Below, one piece after another: positions 35,601-43,007 of a stretch of 64,000 bases of DNA. Position 1 is the first letter of the stretch. Every line of letters begins with the position of its first letter. The DNA lies in NCBI GenBank assembly GCA_900467745.1, contig UBQW01000056.1, positions 52,074 through 116,073 of the forward strand, written 5' to 3'. This DNA is from Hyphomicrobiales bacterium. Its GTDB lineage: Bacteria; Pseudomonadota; Alphaproteobacteria; Rhizobiales; Rhizobiaceae. The notes under the pieces were generated by a model. That model saw nothing but the letters and a program-made list of their open reading frames with translations. It had not been told where the DNA came from and made no database searches. The position numbers and the translations under genes are program-made.

Positions 35601-37398
35601 TGTCATGCAGGACGACCAGCTTCTCGCTGCCGTCGGCCAGCGTCACGTTGATGTCGAAGGTACCTTCGCTGATGACACTGAAGCCGAGATTCTCAAGAAG
35701 CGGCACGCGGCGGGAAAGCGCGAGCTGGCCATTGAAGTGGAAGATCTTCAGGCAGAGGAGCGACACGCCGTCCTTGATGCGCGTGTAGAACTCGATGCGG
35801 ATCTGCTCGCCCGTGGCGCAGGCGACGATATCGGCGAAGTCGGCAAAGGTTTCTTCCGGCGGGAAGAGATCCTGATAGGCGTTGCTGACCTTGATCTTCG
35901 GCGCCTTTGGACCGGCAAGCATTTCGAAGCGGTCGTCCCAACGCGCCGTGATGGCTCGGATCGCGTCCTCGAGCTTCGCCTGAGGGATACGCGGGGTCTT
36001 TCCGCCGGAGCGTCCAATGATGAAATGGACGCGGGCGACGCCGCCTTCGGGGAAAGCCGGATAATAGGCCGAGACGCGGCCGTCATAAATGGTCTTGAGG
36101 TAGGTGCCGATCTTCTCGCGCACAATCGAATCATATTCCTCGCGCGGTACGTAGACGATAACGGAGACGAAACGATCGAAGTGATCGATGCGCGGCAGCA
36201 CCCGCACCCGCGGCCTGTCCGTCAGATCGTTGATCTGTTCGGCGAAGGTGGCGAGCAGGGCGGTGTCGATCTGGAAGAGATCGTCGCGCGGATAGGATTC
36301 AAGCGTGTTGTCGAGCATGCGGCCGGAATGGCTCATCGGATCGAAGCCGAAATGCTCCTTCACCTTCTCGACCTTCGAGCGCAGCAGCGGGATATCGGTG
36401 GCGAGCGACGTGTAGGCCGTCGAGGTGAAGAGGCCGACAATGCGCAGTTCGCCGGTGACATTGCCATTCTCGTCGAAGCGTTTCACGCCGACATAATCCA
36501 TATAGGCGCGGCGGTGGACGACGGATTTGACGTTGGCCTTTGTGACGATCAGGAAGTCGGGACCGTCGAGGAAGGCCAGGATTTCGGGCGTCGTGGTTAC
36601 GGCGTCGCGGCCGGTCCGGAGCACCAGGACATCCGGGTTGGAAAGGATGCCCAGCCCCGTGCCCTTGTCGCGCTCGACCTTCGCGTTCGAGCCCTTGCCT
36701 GAATAGACATACTCGCGCATGCCCAGAAGGGTGAAGTTGGCGTCGCGCAGCCATGTGAGGAACGCGACGGCTTCGTCGCGATCCGCCTTGCGGCGGCCGA
36801 CATTGCGTGACGACAGTTCGTCGATGGCGGTGCCGAGCTTGTCCAGCATCGGCTTCCAGTCGGAAACCGATAGGCGCACCTGTTCGAGAACGATCTCGAT
36901 CCGCTCGATCAGATCGGCGGACTGCGCCGGGGTGAGTGGGGCGAGGTGTAGCTGAATGTGGCTGACGCGGTTTGCCGGCTCGCCCGGCATATCCGGCGAA
37001 TAGAGTTCCGGCGGGTGACCTGGCTGCATGACGAGAATGGGATGAACCGCCATGAAGAGATCGCGGTAGCTGCTCGTCACCTCGCCCATGACCGATTCGT
37101 AGAGGAACGGCATGTTGTGATCGGTCACCGACAGGACCGATACCGCTACGCCATCCGGCTCGACATTGTCGAGCGAGGTGACGGTGACGCGCGGCGCGTT
37201 GCCGGTCCAGGCGGCGAGTTCGGCCGCGCAGTGAACGGCGGAAATCGCCAGCATTTCAGGCGTGTAGGATTCGAGGTCGTCGCCGCTGGCGCGTCCGAAG
37301 AGGATGTCCGGCGCGAGATAGTGCTCGCCCATCGCCGTCGCGATCTTGTTCGCGCTCTCGATTTGCTTTTCCCGTTTCGGATTGTTTCGAGCAGCCAT
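32623..37398 (-). CDS. gdh: NAD-specific glutamate dehydrogenase (large, ~180 kDa type)
   Basis: A 1591-residue enzyme interconverting glutamate and 2-oxoglutarate plus ammonium with NAD+. The very large class has an N-terminal ~600-residue regulatory region with ACT-like domains, then a catalytic core, then a C-terminal region. The core is visible around residues 790-870 with GGLRWSDRAEDYRTEVLGL and VPVGAKGGFYPKK; FGNGMLLSPKIRLLAAFDHRDIFIDP follows. Such enzymes usually favour glutamate catabolism. The ATG at 37398 follows GGGGGA. Downstream lies a UMF1-type transporter. The length is normal for the class and no frameshift is seen. Confidence 0.95.
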   Translation of the reverse strand: MAARNNPKREKQIESANKIATAMGEHYLAPDILFGRASGDDLESYTPEMLAISAVHCAAELAAWTGNAPRVTVTSLDNVEPDGVAVSVLSVTDHNMPFLYESVMGEVTSSYRDLFMAVHPILVMQPGHPPELYSPDMPGEPANRVSHIQLHLAPLTPAQSADLIERIEIVLEQVRLSVSDWKPMLDKLGTAIDELSSRNVGRRKADRDEAVAFLTWLRDANFTLLGMREYVYSGKGSNAKVERDKGTGLGILSNPDVLVLRTGRDAVTTTPEILAFLDGPDFLIVTKANVKSVVHRRAYMDYVGVKRFDENGNVTGELRIVGLFTSTAYTSLATDIPLLRSKVEKVKEHFGFDPMSHSGRMLDNTLESYPRDDLFQIDTALLATFAEQINDLTDRPRVRVLPRIDHFDRFVSVIVYVPREEYDSIVREKIGTYLKTIYDGRVSAYYPAFPEGGVARVHFIIGRSGGKTPRIPQAKLEDAIRAITARWDDRFEMLAGPKAPKIKVSNAYQDLFPPEETFADFADIVACATGEQIRIEFYTRIKDGVSLLCLKIFHFNGQLALSRRVPLLENLGFSVISEGTFDINVTLADGSEKLVVLHDMELEAQSGAEIDLQQHGVALEEAFLFAFAGVIDNDNFNRLIISAGLSARETSVLRAYSRYLRQAGIAYSQDYIATTLDKYPAISSLIFRLFHDGLDPKLTEKNRIKKATDLHARIETALSDVPSLDDDRILRRYVNVVDSTLRTNYFQRNPDGSAKAMLAFKLDPHLIDGLPAPKPFREMFVYGVEVEGVHLRFGRVARGGLRWSDRAEDYRTEVLGLVKAQQVKNAVIVPVGAKGGFYPKKLPVGGNRDEIFNAGREAYKTYIRTLLSITDNISGTEIIPPENTVRLDGDDPYFVVAADKGTATFSDTANALAQEAGFWLDDAFASGGSAGYDHKKMGITARGAWETVKRHFREMDIDIQTTPFTVAGVGDMSGDVFGNGMLLSPKIRLLAAFDHRDIFIDPDPDMAKTLAERQRLFNLPRSSWQDFDKNLLSKGGMIISRSAKSVTLTAQAAAAIGMDKTVATPFEVMTAILKSPVDLLWFGGIGTYVKATSETDTDVGDRANDPIRISADEVRAKVIGEGANLGVTQRGRIAYGLKGGRCNSDAIDNSAGVNTSDVEVNIKIALAAAMHDDRLTRQKRDQLLSSMTDEVSKLVLRNNYLQSLAISLTERKGTGNGLELTRFMGVLETAKQLNRKVETLPDDTTMAERYAASRPLTRPEIGVLLSYAKIVLFDALAASDLPDDPYFEATLSQYFPAKMRKSNASDIANHRLKREIVATVLANEAINRGGPSFAVSMMDATAASAPEVVRAAIIARDGFDLSRLWSETDALDGRISGQMQNRIYEEISHIFTVLTRLLLKMQMAKGDIAETIERLRAAFKKLQPVFANQVVPELEARQAEYQAAGVPDKLAAEIAHLIGFALVPEIMQIAERTGEPLIRAAESYFAVSQTFRIGRLLAAGSRITTSDHYENLALARSLDQIATARRDIVSSALSNNGKEKLPVQAWHASDRIRINRIAEELAGLSEGGDPNLARITVAAGLLTDLARDGTR

Positions 37399-37643
37399 TG
37401 ACTGTGTCCCCCATTTTCTCGATTGCGCGCAGGTTAGCAGAAGGTTTGACAGAAAAATTGCTAAAATAGGGACGTCGATCGCAGTTTTCGTGCGAATTTA
37501 GCCGGCATGTCGTCAATTCTGTAAAAAATGATCCGAATATGATTTTCGTCGCCAGAACTTTGATCACGTCCCAATGAAGAGTTGTTGACAGTCGCGCAGC
37601 AAAAAGACGATCAACTGAAGATCGGAACCCGGATCGGATAAAC
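37399..37643. promoter_or_regulatory. Divergent promoter region of gdh and pdxY
   Basis: This 245-base gap between outward-facing genes is AT-rich at 37440-37570 and contains TTGACA at 37585-37590, but I cannot find a well-spaced -10 with it. It presumably holds both promoters. No riboswitch-like structure was recognised. Confidence 0.4.
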
Positions 37644-38519
37644 ATGTCGCAGAATGCAGCAGGCACGGTCATCGTCATATCGAGCCACGTCGTTCGTGGA
37701 TCGGTCGGCAATCGGGCGGCGGTGTTCGCGCTCGAGACGCTCGGCCACCAGGTATGGGCGCTGCCGACCATCGTCCTGCCCTGGCACCCGGGCCACGGCC
37801 GTTCGACGCGGCTGACCTTCGCCGAGGCGGATTTCGACGCAGCGATCGACGATCTCATTCGCGCGCCCTGGATCGGCGAGGTCAAGGCGGTGCTTTCGGG
37901 CTATTTCGGCAATGCCGCGCAGGCGCGATCCGTCGGCCGGCTGATCACCGCGCTCCGTGAGCGCAATCCCGATCTGTTTTACGTTTGCGATCCCGTCATG
38001 GGCGATCTCGGCGGGCTCTATGTTCCCGAGGCGACTGCTGAGGCGATCCGGGACCATCTGATCCCGCTGGCATCGCTGGCGACCCCAAATCGCTACGAAC
38101 TTGCCTGGTTGTCCGGCGCGCCGCTGGAAAGCAACACCGAGATCATGGAGGCGGCGCTCGCGCTCGGTCCCGCGCGCATGCTGGTGACCTCGGCGGTGCC
38201 GATGATGGCTGGTGGAACGGGCAACCTCTATCTTTCCGGGCGCCACGCGCTGCTTGCCGAGCACCGGCTGATCGACAATCCGCCAAACGGGTTGGGCGAT
38301 CTTCTTGCCGCTCTCTTCCTGTCCCGGCTGCAGTCCGGCATGGAAGACGAGAAGGCATTGCAGCTGGCGACGGCAAGCGTCTACGAGGTGCTCGCCCGGG
38401 CAGTGAAGCGCGGCAGCGATGAGTTGACGCTCGCAAACGATGCCTCCAGCCTGTCGACGCCGATGGCGATGGTGCAGATGCGGCATCTGATGCACCCCGC
38501 ACAGCGGCGAAAGAGCTAG
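37644..38519 (+). CDS. pdxY: Pyridoxal kinase
   Basis: A 291-residue ribokinase-fold kinase that phosphorylates pyridoxal in vitamin B6 salvage. The N-terminal VIVISSHVVRGSVGNRAAVFALE matches PdxY/PdxK enzymes, CDPVMGDLGGLYVP (near residue 114) is the substrate/ATP-binding block, and NGLGDLLAALFLSRL near 217 carries the catalytic Asp in the anion-hole motif (more often GTGD or GVGD). The C-terminal ~40 residues are family-typical. The ATG at 37644 is used. Can follows after 69 bases in the same direction. Confidence 0.9.
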   Translation: MSQNAAGTVIVISSHVVRGSVGNRAAVFALETLGHQVWALPTIVLPWHPGHGRSTRLTFAEADFDAAIDDLIRAPWIGEVKAVLSGYFGNAAQARSVGRLITALRERNPDLFYVCDPVMGDLGGLYVPEATAEAIRDHLIPLASLATPNRYELAWLSGAPLESNTEIMEAALALGPARMLVTSAVPMMAGGTGNLYLSGRHALLAEHRLIDNPPNGLGDLLAALFLSRLQSGMEDEKALQLATASVYEVLARAVKRGSDELTLANDASSLSTPMAMVQMRHLMHPAQRRKS

Positions 38520-38588
38520 CAGCCGCGCCGTTAACGCATTTGGCGCTGCGATATTGATCTTGCACCGCTCTCGCTGTAATCGAAGATC

Positions 38589-39230
38589 ATGCAGCGTTTT
38601 CCAGATACACTTCTCGACGGCTATCGCAACTTCATGAGCGGGCGTTATGCCGACGCTCGTGACCGATACAGGACGTTGGCGGAGCACGGGCAGAGCCCGA
38701 GCACGCTGGTCATTGCCTGTTCGGACTCGCGCGCGGCGCCGGAACTCATCTTCGATTCCGGACCTGGCGAGCTCTTCGTCGTCCGCAACGTCGCCAACAT
38801 GGTGCCGCCCTACGAGCCTGATAGTAATTTCCATGCGACCTCGGCGGCACTCGAGTTCGCGGTGCTGGCCCTGAAGGTTACCGATATCGTCGTCATGGGT
38901 CACGGTCGCTGCGGCGGTATCCGCGCGGCGCTCGATCCCGATGCCGAGCCGTTGTCGCCTGGCGATTTCATCGGACGCTGGATGTCGCTGGTGCGACCGG
39001 CTGCCGAGCAGATCCAGAGCAATGACGTGATGACCCCTGGCGAACGCCAGACGGCGCTGGAGCGCGTGTCGATTCGCAACTCGATCGACAATCTCAGAAC
39101 ATTTCCGGAGATCAAGGCGCGCGAGGAAGCCGGTGACATCCAGCTGCACGGCGCTTGGTTCGATATTTCGACCGGCGAATTGTGGGTCATGGACGCAGAG
39201 ACGCGAGACTTCATTCGCCCTGACGTCTGA
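38589..39230 (+). CDS. Beta-class carbonic anhydrase
   Basis: A 213-residue zinc enzyme interconverting CO2 and bicarbonate. Zinc ligands are recognisable: Cys44 in ACSDSR (with Asp46-Arg48 dyad), His105 and Cys108 in GHGRCGG. The length is normal for this clade. The ATG at 38589 is used; it lies within 70 bases of the pdxY stop. A strong bidirectional terminator follows. Probable role: supplying bicarbonate for carboxylases and pH balance. Confidence 0.95.
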   Translation: MQRFPDTLLDGYRNFMSGRYADARDRYRTLAEHGQSPSTLVIACSDSRAAPELIFDSGPGELFVVRNVANMVPPYEPDSNFHATSAALEFAVLALKVTDIVVMGHGRCGGIRAALDPDAEPLSPGDFIGRWMSLVRPAAEQIQSNDVMTPGERQTALERVSIRNSIDNLRTFPEIKAREEAGDIQLHGAWFDISTGELWVMDAETRDFIRPDV

Positions 39231-39250
39231 CGCCATAATCCGAGACAAGA

Positions 39251-39285
39251 AAAAAAGGCGCCGCGGTTTCCCGCGGCGCCTTTTT
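39251..39285. terminator. Strong bidirectional terminator
   Basis: GGCGCCGCGG (39257-39266) pairs with CCGCGGCGCC (39271-39280) around a TTTC loop, with A6 before and T5 after. It separates the convergent carbonic anhydrase and lytic transglycosylase genes and can work on both strands. Confidence 0.93.
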
Positions 39286-39306
39286 CATTTCATCATCAGG
39301 TGTGGA

Positions 39307-40131
39307 TCAGTTCGCGTCGATCTGCTGGCCGATATAGGCGATCGCCTGCTGATAGACCGTTGCAGCGTTCCAGCCCGAGATGGCTGCGAAGTTCGGCTCG
39401 CCCGGCTGGTAACCGGCGCCCGGACGCCAGCCGTGGCCCTTGAGGAAGTTCGCGGTCGAGGCCAGAGCGTCGGCGCGTGAGCCGACCATGTCGACCCGGC
39501 CGTCACCATCGCCATCTGCACCGTAGAGCACGACGTTGCGCGGGAGAAACTGTGTCTGACCGATTTCGCCGTGGGCGGCGCCCCGCGCCTGCGGGCTGAG
39601 GAAGCCTTCGCCGACGAGCTGGAGCGCTGCGTAGAGCTGGTCGGTGAAATAGGCGGTGCGGCGGCAATCGAAGGCGAGCGTGGAGACGGCGGACATGGTG
39701 TGCTGGGTGCCCATGTAGCTGCCGAAGCCGGTTTCCATGCCCCAGATCGCGATCAGCGGGCCGGCCGGAACGCCGTACTTGCGTTCGATGTTGGCAAAGA
39801 GCGCTGCGTTGGCGCGCTTCATGCCCTTGCCGCGCGAGATGATGGCCTGGCCGCCGCGCTTCTGCATGAAGGCGTCGAAGGAGAGCTTGAAGCTCTTCTG
39901 GCCGCGGTCGGCGGAGATGGTGGGTCTGTTGTAGACGACGTTGGCGAAGGCCTTGTCGAGAACGGAACGGCTGACGCCGTTGGCCGCGGCTTCCTGCTTG
40001 AAGGCGACAACCCACTGGTCGAAGCCCGCGCTGGTGTTGCTGCACTGTGGTGCCGCTTCAGCCGTTGCCGGAAGTGCCTGGAACATGGCGAACACTGCCG
40101 CCGCTGCCAGCAAAAGTCTTGTCTTGCGCAT
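39307..40131 (-). CDS. Lytic murein transglycosylase, MltB family (SLT_2)
   Basis: A 274-residue periplasmic enzyme with a signal peptide (residues 1-24, ending ATAEA). The catalytic Glu is in the IAIWGMETGFGSYMG motif near residue 132. ARGAAHGEIGQTQFLPRNVVLYGADGDGDGRVD is the family's substrate-cleft block, including the DGDGDG calcium-like loop. It cleaves peptidoglycan strands exolytically to 1,6-anhydro products. Neighbouring asd lies upstream in the same direction, but 172 bases separate them. The mature protein has two Cys (30 and about 155) that might pair. Confidence 0.92.
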   Translation of the reverse strand: MRKTRLLLAAAAVFAMFQALPATAEAAPQCSNTSAGFDQWVVAFKQEAAANGVSRSVLDKAFANVVYNRPTISADRGQKSFKLSFDAFMQKRGGQAIISRGKGMKRANAALFANIERKYGVPAGPLIAIWGMETGFGSYMGTQHTMSAVSTLAFDCRRTAYFTDQLYAALQLVGEGFLSPQARGAAHGEIGQTQFLPRNVVLYGADGDGDGRVDMVGSRADALASTANFLKGHGWRPGAGYQPGEPNFAAISGWNAATVYQQAIAYIGQQIDAN

Positions 40132-40303
40132 CGAATACCCCGATCCCGATCAGCCTAGCCTTCAGCCGGGCTGCAGCCCGCTATCGGCGATATTGTCCCG
40201 ACCATCCTTTGATTAAGCGCGGGAAGCCTTTCGGCACCCCGCGCCTTTGAGAATAAGCCTTAACTTAAGTAACGGGCTTAACAAGACATGGTTAAGAAAA
40301 TAT
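40132..40303. promoter_or_regulatory. Intergenic region between asd and transglycosylase gene
   Basis: The 172 bases hold a hairpin at 40217-40244 (GCGCGGG with CCCGCGC, inner GCC/GGC) that may terminate asd, and presumably the mltB-type gene promoter. The asd-proximal part has four TTAA tetramers at 40258-40293, but their spacing does not fit the CtrA consensus. Confidence 0.4.
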
Positions 40304-41338
40304 TCAAGCGGCCTGCTTGCGCGGCTTCACAAGTCCGCGATTGACGAGCAGTTCGGCGATCTGGATCGCGTTCAGTGCTGCGCCCTTGCGCAGGTTGTCG
40401 GAAACCACCCACATGTTGAGGCCGTTCTCGACGGTTGCGTCCTCGCGGATGCGCGAGATGAAGGTCGCGTCTTCACCGGCGGATTCGTAAGGCGTGATGT
40501 AGCCACCGTTCTCGTGCTTGTCGATGACCTGGCAACCCGGCGCATCGCGCAGGATATCGCGAGCCTGATCGGCGGTGATTTCCTTCTCGAATTCGATGTT
40601 GACCGATTCCGAGTGGCCGATGAAGACGGGTACGCGCACGGCCGTGCAGGTCACCTTGATCTTCGGGTCGAGCATCTTCTTGGTTTCGGCCAGAACCTTC
40701 CACTCTTCCTTCGTGTAGCCGTCTTCCATGAAGCTATCGATGTGCGGAATGACGTTGAAGGCGATGCGCTTGGTGAACTTCTTGTTCTCGATCGGATCGG
40801 CGACGAAAACCGCGCGGGTCTGATTGAAGAGTTCGTCCATGCCGTCCTTGCCGGCGCCGGAAACGGACTGGTAGGTCGAGACGACGACGCGCTTGATGGT
40901 GGCGGCTTCGTGAAGCGGCTTCAGGGCCACGACGAGCTGGGCGGTCGAGCAATTCGGGTTTGCGATGATGTTGCGCTTGGTGAACTGCTCGATGGCGTCA
41001 GGGTTCACTTCCGGCACGATCAGCGGAACGTCCTGGTCGTAGCGCCATGCAGAGGAGTTGTCGATGACGACGCAGCCCTGCGCGCCGATCTTCGGCGACC
41101 ACTTCTTCGATACGTCGCCGCCGGCAGACATCAGGCAGATATCGGTGTCCGAGAAATCGTAGTTTTCGAGGTTCATGACCTTCAGTGTCTTGTCGCCGTA
41201 GGACACTTCAAGACCCTGCGAGCGCGCGGAGGCGAGCGCTACGACTTCGTCAGCGGGAAAACCGCGTTCGGAAAGGATGTTGAGCATCTCCCGGCCGACA
41301 TTTCCGGTGGCTCCCGCAACTGCAACTTTAAAACCCAT
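40304..41338 (-). CDS. asd: Aspartate-semialdehyde dehydrogenase
   Basis: A 344-residue enzyme reducing aspartyl phosphate to aspartate semialdehyde with NADPH, feeding lysine, diaminopimelate, threonine and methionine. N-terminal VAVAGATGNVGREMLNIL binds NADP. The catalytic Cys is in NPNCSTAQLVVAL near residue 132; VSTYQSVSGAG follows. HSESVNIEFEKE with the active-site His is in the second half. The ATG at 41338 (MGFKVAVAG) is chosen with GAGAG upstream over an in-frame ATG at 41389. It is monocistronic or weakly coupled to the transglycosylase gene. Confidence 0.96.
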   Translation of the reverse strand: MGFKVAVAGATGNVGREMLNILSERGFPADEVVALASARSQGLEVSYGDKTLKVMNLENYDFSDTDICLMSAGGDVSKKWSPKIGAQGCVVIDNSSAWRYDQDVPLIVPEVNPDAIEQFTKRNIIANPNCSTAQLVVALKPLHEAATIKRVVVSTYQSVSGAGKDGMDELFNQTRAVFVADPIENKKFTKRIAFNVIPHIDSFMEDGYTKEEWKVLAETKKMLDPKIKVTCTAVRVPVFIGHSESVNIEFEKEITADQARDILRDAPGCQVIDKHENGGYITPYESAGEDATFISRIREDATVENGLNMWVVSDNLRKGAALNAIQIAELLVNRGLVKPRKQAA

Positions 41339-41673
41339 TTTCAAGCTCTCTTTCTCATCTCTCCTCTTGTTCGGTGAGGGGGAAAGCACGCAACGATTGC
41401 GGCTTTCTGTCCCCAGCCGAGCCGGGGAGAGAGCGGCAGGCCAGAGACGTCAGACGGTTTTCGTCGTCGTTTTGGCCTTGGTTTTGGAAGAAACCGGAAA
41501 CATCATAACCATCCCGGCAACTCGTGCCCGGTCACTGCGTGCAGCAATGGCGTGTTCTTGGCGAACCATGGATATTCCTTTTCCACCGCTGCTCTTAAAA
41601 GGTTTTCCACAGGAGTCAAGGTTTTTGCGAGGGGCCGCGCCTGTGCTGATAGCGCTGGCGGTCGCTCGAAGCA
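41339..41673. promoter_or_regulatory. 335-base gap between asd and opgC-type gene
   Basis: This stretch holds the asd promoter and the 3' side of the upstream glucan-acyltransferase gene. It contains one short leftward frame that could be a small basic protein (listed separately) and a lone DnaA-like TTTTCCACA near 41605. I see no riboswitch or clear terminator. Confidence 0.4.
41450..41569 (-). CDS. Possible 39-residue basic protein (uncertain)
   Basis: Leftward from the ATG at 41569 a short frame gives 39 residues ending in a Lys/Thr-rich tail (SSKTKAKTTTKTV), with an AGGA sequence 6 bases upstream of the ATG. I do not recognise it. Its high Lys/Thr content is unlike the translated background of this GC-rich genome, which hints at coding, but it could be chance. 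Confidence 0.22.
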   Translation of the reverse strand: MVRQEHAIAARSDRARVAGMVMMFPVSSKTKAKTTTKTV

Positions 41674-42909
41674 TTACTTCCGGTCAGTGCTACGGAAGCG
41701 ATCGGCGCGCACGGAAACCGTCTGCAACGCGCCGGTCTGCGGTGCCTTCCGCGTGCCGGAGGCGGCGCGACCGAGCTTCCGCTTGCGCTCCAGATGGTAG
41801 GCATAGACGAACTGGATAACGATACCGAGAGCTACGAAGATCGGGCCGACGACCTGGTCACCGTTGTTGATGTAAAGCAGTACCTGGCCGATCATCGCCA
41901 GGATCGTGCCGGCGACGAAGATGTTCAGCGAATGGCGGCCGAAGATGACGAGCGGATTGTCCTCGGGGCGGCGCAGCAGGTTCGAGAGCGCGCCGATGTT
42001 GAGCACCAGGTAGGTGAGCGCGAGAACGTGCAACAGGCGCGGCAGGGACAGGAAGGTCTTGTCGAAGCCGGTGATGACTGGCGGCAGGCCAAGCGAGGCC
42101 AGAGCGTTGCCGATGCCCCAGAGCTGGCCGACGACCCACGCAAAAGACAAGGCGACATAGCCGGCTGCCAGAGCCATCAGCAGCGGGTGGTGCGGTAGCT
42201 TGCCACCACGGCGCACGTGCATCATCCCGACGATGCCGATCGTGAACAGGAACTGCCAGGAGAGCGGATTGAGGAACCAGTAACCCTCGAGCAGCGTGTT
42301 ATGCGGCGCGATTTCATAAATCCCGGAAAGAAGCCAGACCGAACCAGAGACCGTCAACGCAAGCAGGGGGCTCTTGGCTTCCAGCAGGAGGATGATCGGG
42401 ATCATCAGCATCAGCGCGCCGTACATCGGCAGGATGTTGTTGTAGCCGATCTGGTGGCCAAGCCCCATAAGCGACGGGATGCCGGCTTGCGGATTGGTGA
42501 GCACGGGAAGGATATTGATCTCGCAAAGAAGGCCCGGACGGTGAAACAGCCAGGCGCCCGCGATGAACAGCGCGAGTGTCATGAATGTCGTGATCATGTG
42601 GGCGAGATAGAGTGTGAAGGCGCGCTTCGTCGATTTCTTGGCCGTTTCGAACCAGGTGGCGACCTTGAAGCGCGAGCCGTAGGCAATGCCCACGGCGATG
42701 CCCGAGATCAGCACGAATGCTTCGGCGGCATCCGAAAAGCCGTAATTCTTGGTGGTCAGATGTTCGAAGATCTGGCCGGGCACGTGATTGATAAAGATCG
42801 TGATCAACGCGAGACCACGCAGAACGTCCAGTCGCGTGTCTCGTTTCGATGGCGCCGCAGTCGCGATTCTCCGCTCTGCACCGAACGTGATTTCGGGCGT
42901 CGTTACCAT
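41674..42909 (-). CDS. opgC: OpgC-type acyltransferase (periplasmic glucan succinylation)
   Basis: A 411-residue integral membrane protein with about ten hydrophobic helices. RLDVLRGLALITIFINHVPG near residue 23 is the OpgC/acyltransferase signature, and HSLNIFVAGTI is a later conserved-looking block. OpgC proteins transfer succinyl groups to osmoregulated periplasmic glucans. The ATG at 42909 (MVTTPEITFGAE) has GGAGAGG just upstream; longer starts overlap a hairpin region. It lies immediately downstream of ndvB on the same strand, so substituting the cyclic glucan made by NdvB is a reasonable inference. The C-terminus after the last helix is basic. Confidence 0.85.
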   Translation of the reverse strand: MVTTPEITFGAERRIATAAPSKRDTRLDVLRGLALITIFINHVPGQIFEHLTTKNYGFSDAAEAFVLISGIAVGIAYGSRFKVATWFETAKKSTKRAFTLYLAHMITTFMTLALFIAGAWLFHRPGLLCEINILPVLTNPQAGIPSLMGLGHQIGYNNILPMYGALMLMIPIILLLEAKSPLLALTVSGSVWLLSGIYEIAPHNTLLEGYWFLNPLSWQFLFTIGIVGMMHVRRGGKLPHHPLLMALAAGYVALSFAWVVGQLWGIGNALASLGLPPVITGFDKTFLSLPRLLHVLALTYLVLNIGALSNLLRRPEDNPLVIFGRHSLNIFVAGTILAMIGQVLLYINNGDQVVGPIFVALGIVIQFVYAYHLERKRKLGRAASGTRKAPQTGALQTVSVRADRFRSTDRK

Positions 42910-42941
42910 TGACCTCTCCATGCTTCCATTTTGCAAACGCA

Positions 42942-42975
42942 GTTGAGGCCAAAAGGTTTCCCTTTTGGCCTCAAC
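42942..42975 (-). terminator. Perfect 15-bp hairpin after ndvB
   Basis: GTTGAGGCCAAAAGG (42942-42956) and its exact complement (42961-42975) flank a TTTC loop between the ndvB stop (43008) and the OpgC-type gene start. There is no T-run on either side, so it could be an attenuator, an mRNA stabiliser or a factor-assisted terminator rather than a simple intrinsic terminator. Confidence 0.55.
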
Positions 42976-43007
42976 GAATCGCCGGATGGTTTGCATGAAA
43001 AGTGCGG

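Noticed and set aside
33031..36702. 1223-codon open frame on the + strand opposite gdh
   Set aside because: It is antisense to an intact, well-conserved NAD-glutamate dehydrogenase and reflects the high GC of third codon positions. No family motif is visible.
40250..40300. Cluster of TTAA motifs as a CtrA site
   Set aside because: Spacings between the TTAA motifs are 1, 9 and 10 bases, not the 7 needed for TTAA-N7-TTAA.
41600..41615. Isolated DnaA-like box TTTTCCACA between asd and opgC
   Set aside because: A single imperfect box with no AT-rich partner or other boxes; expected by chance in this length.
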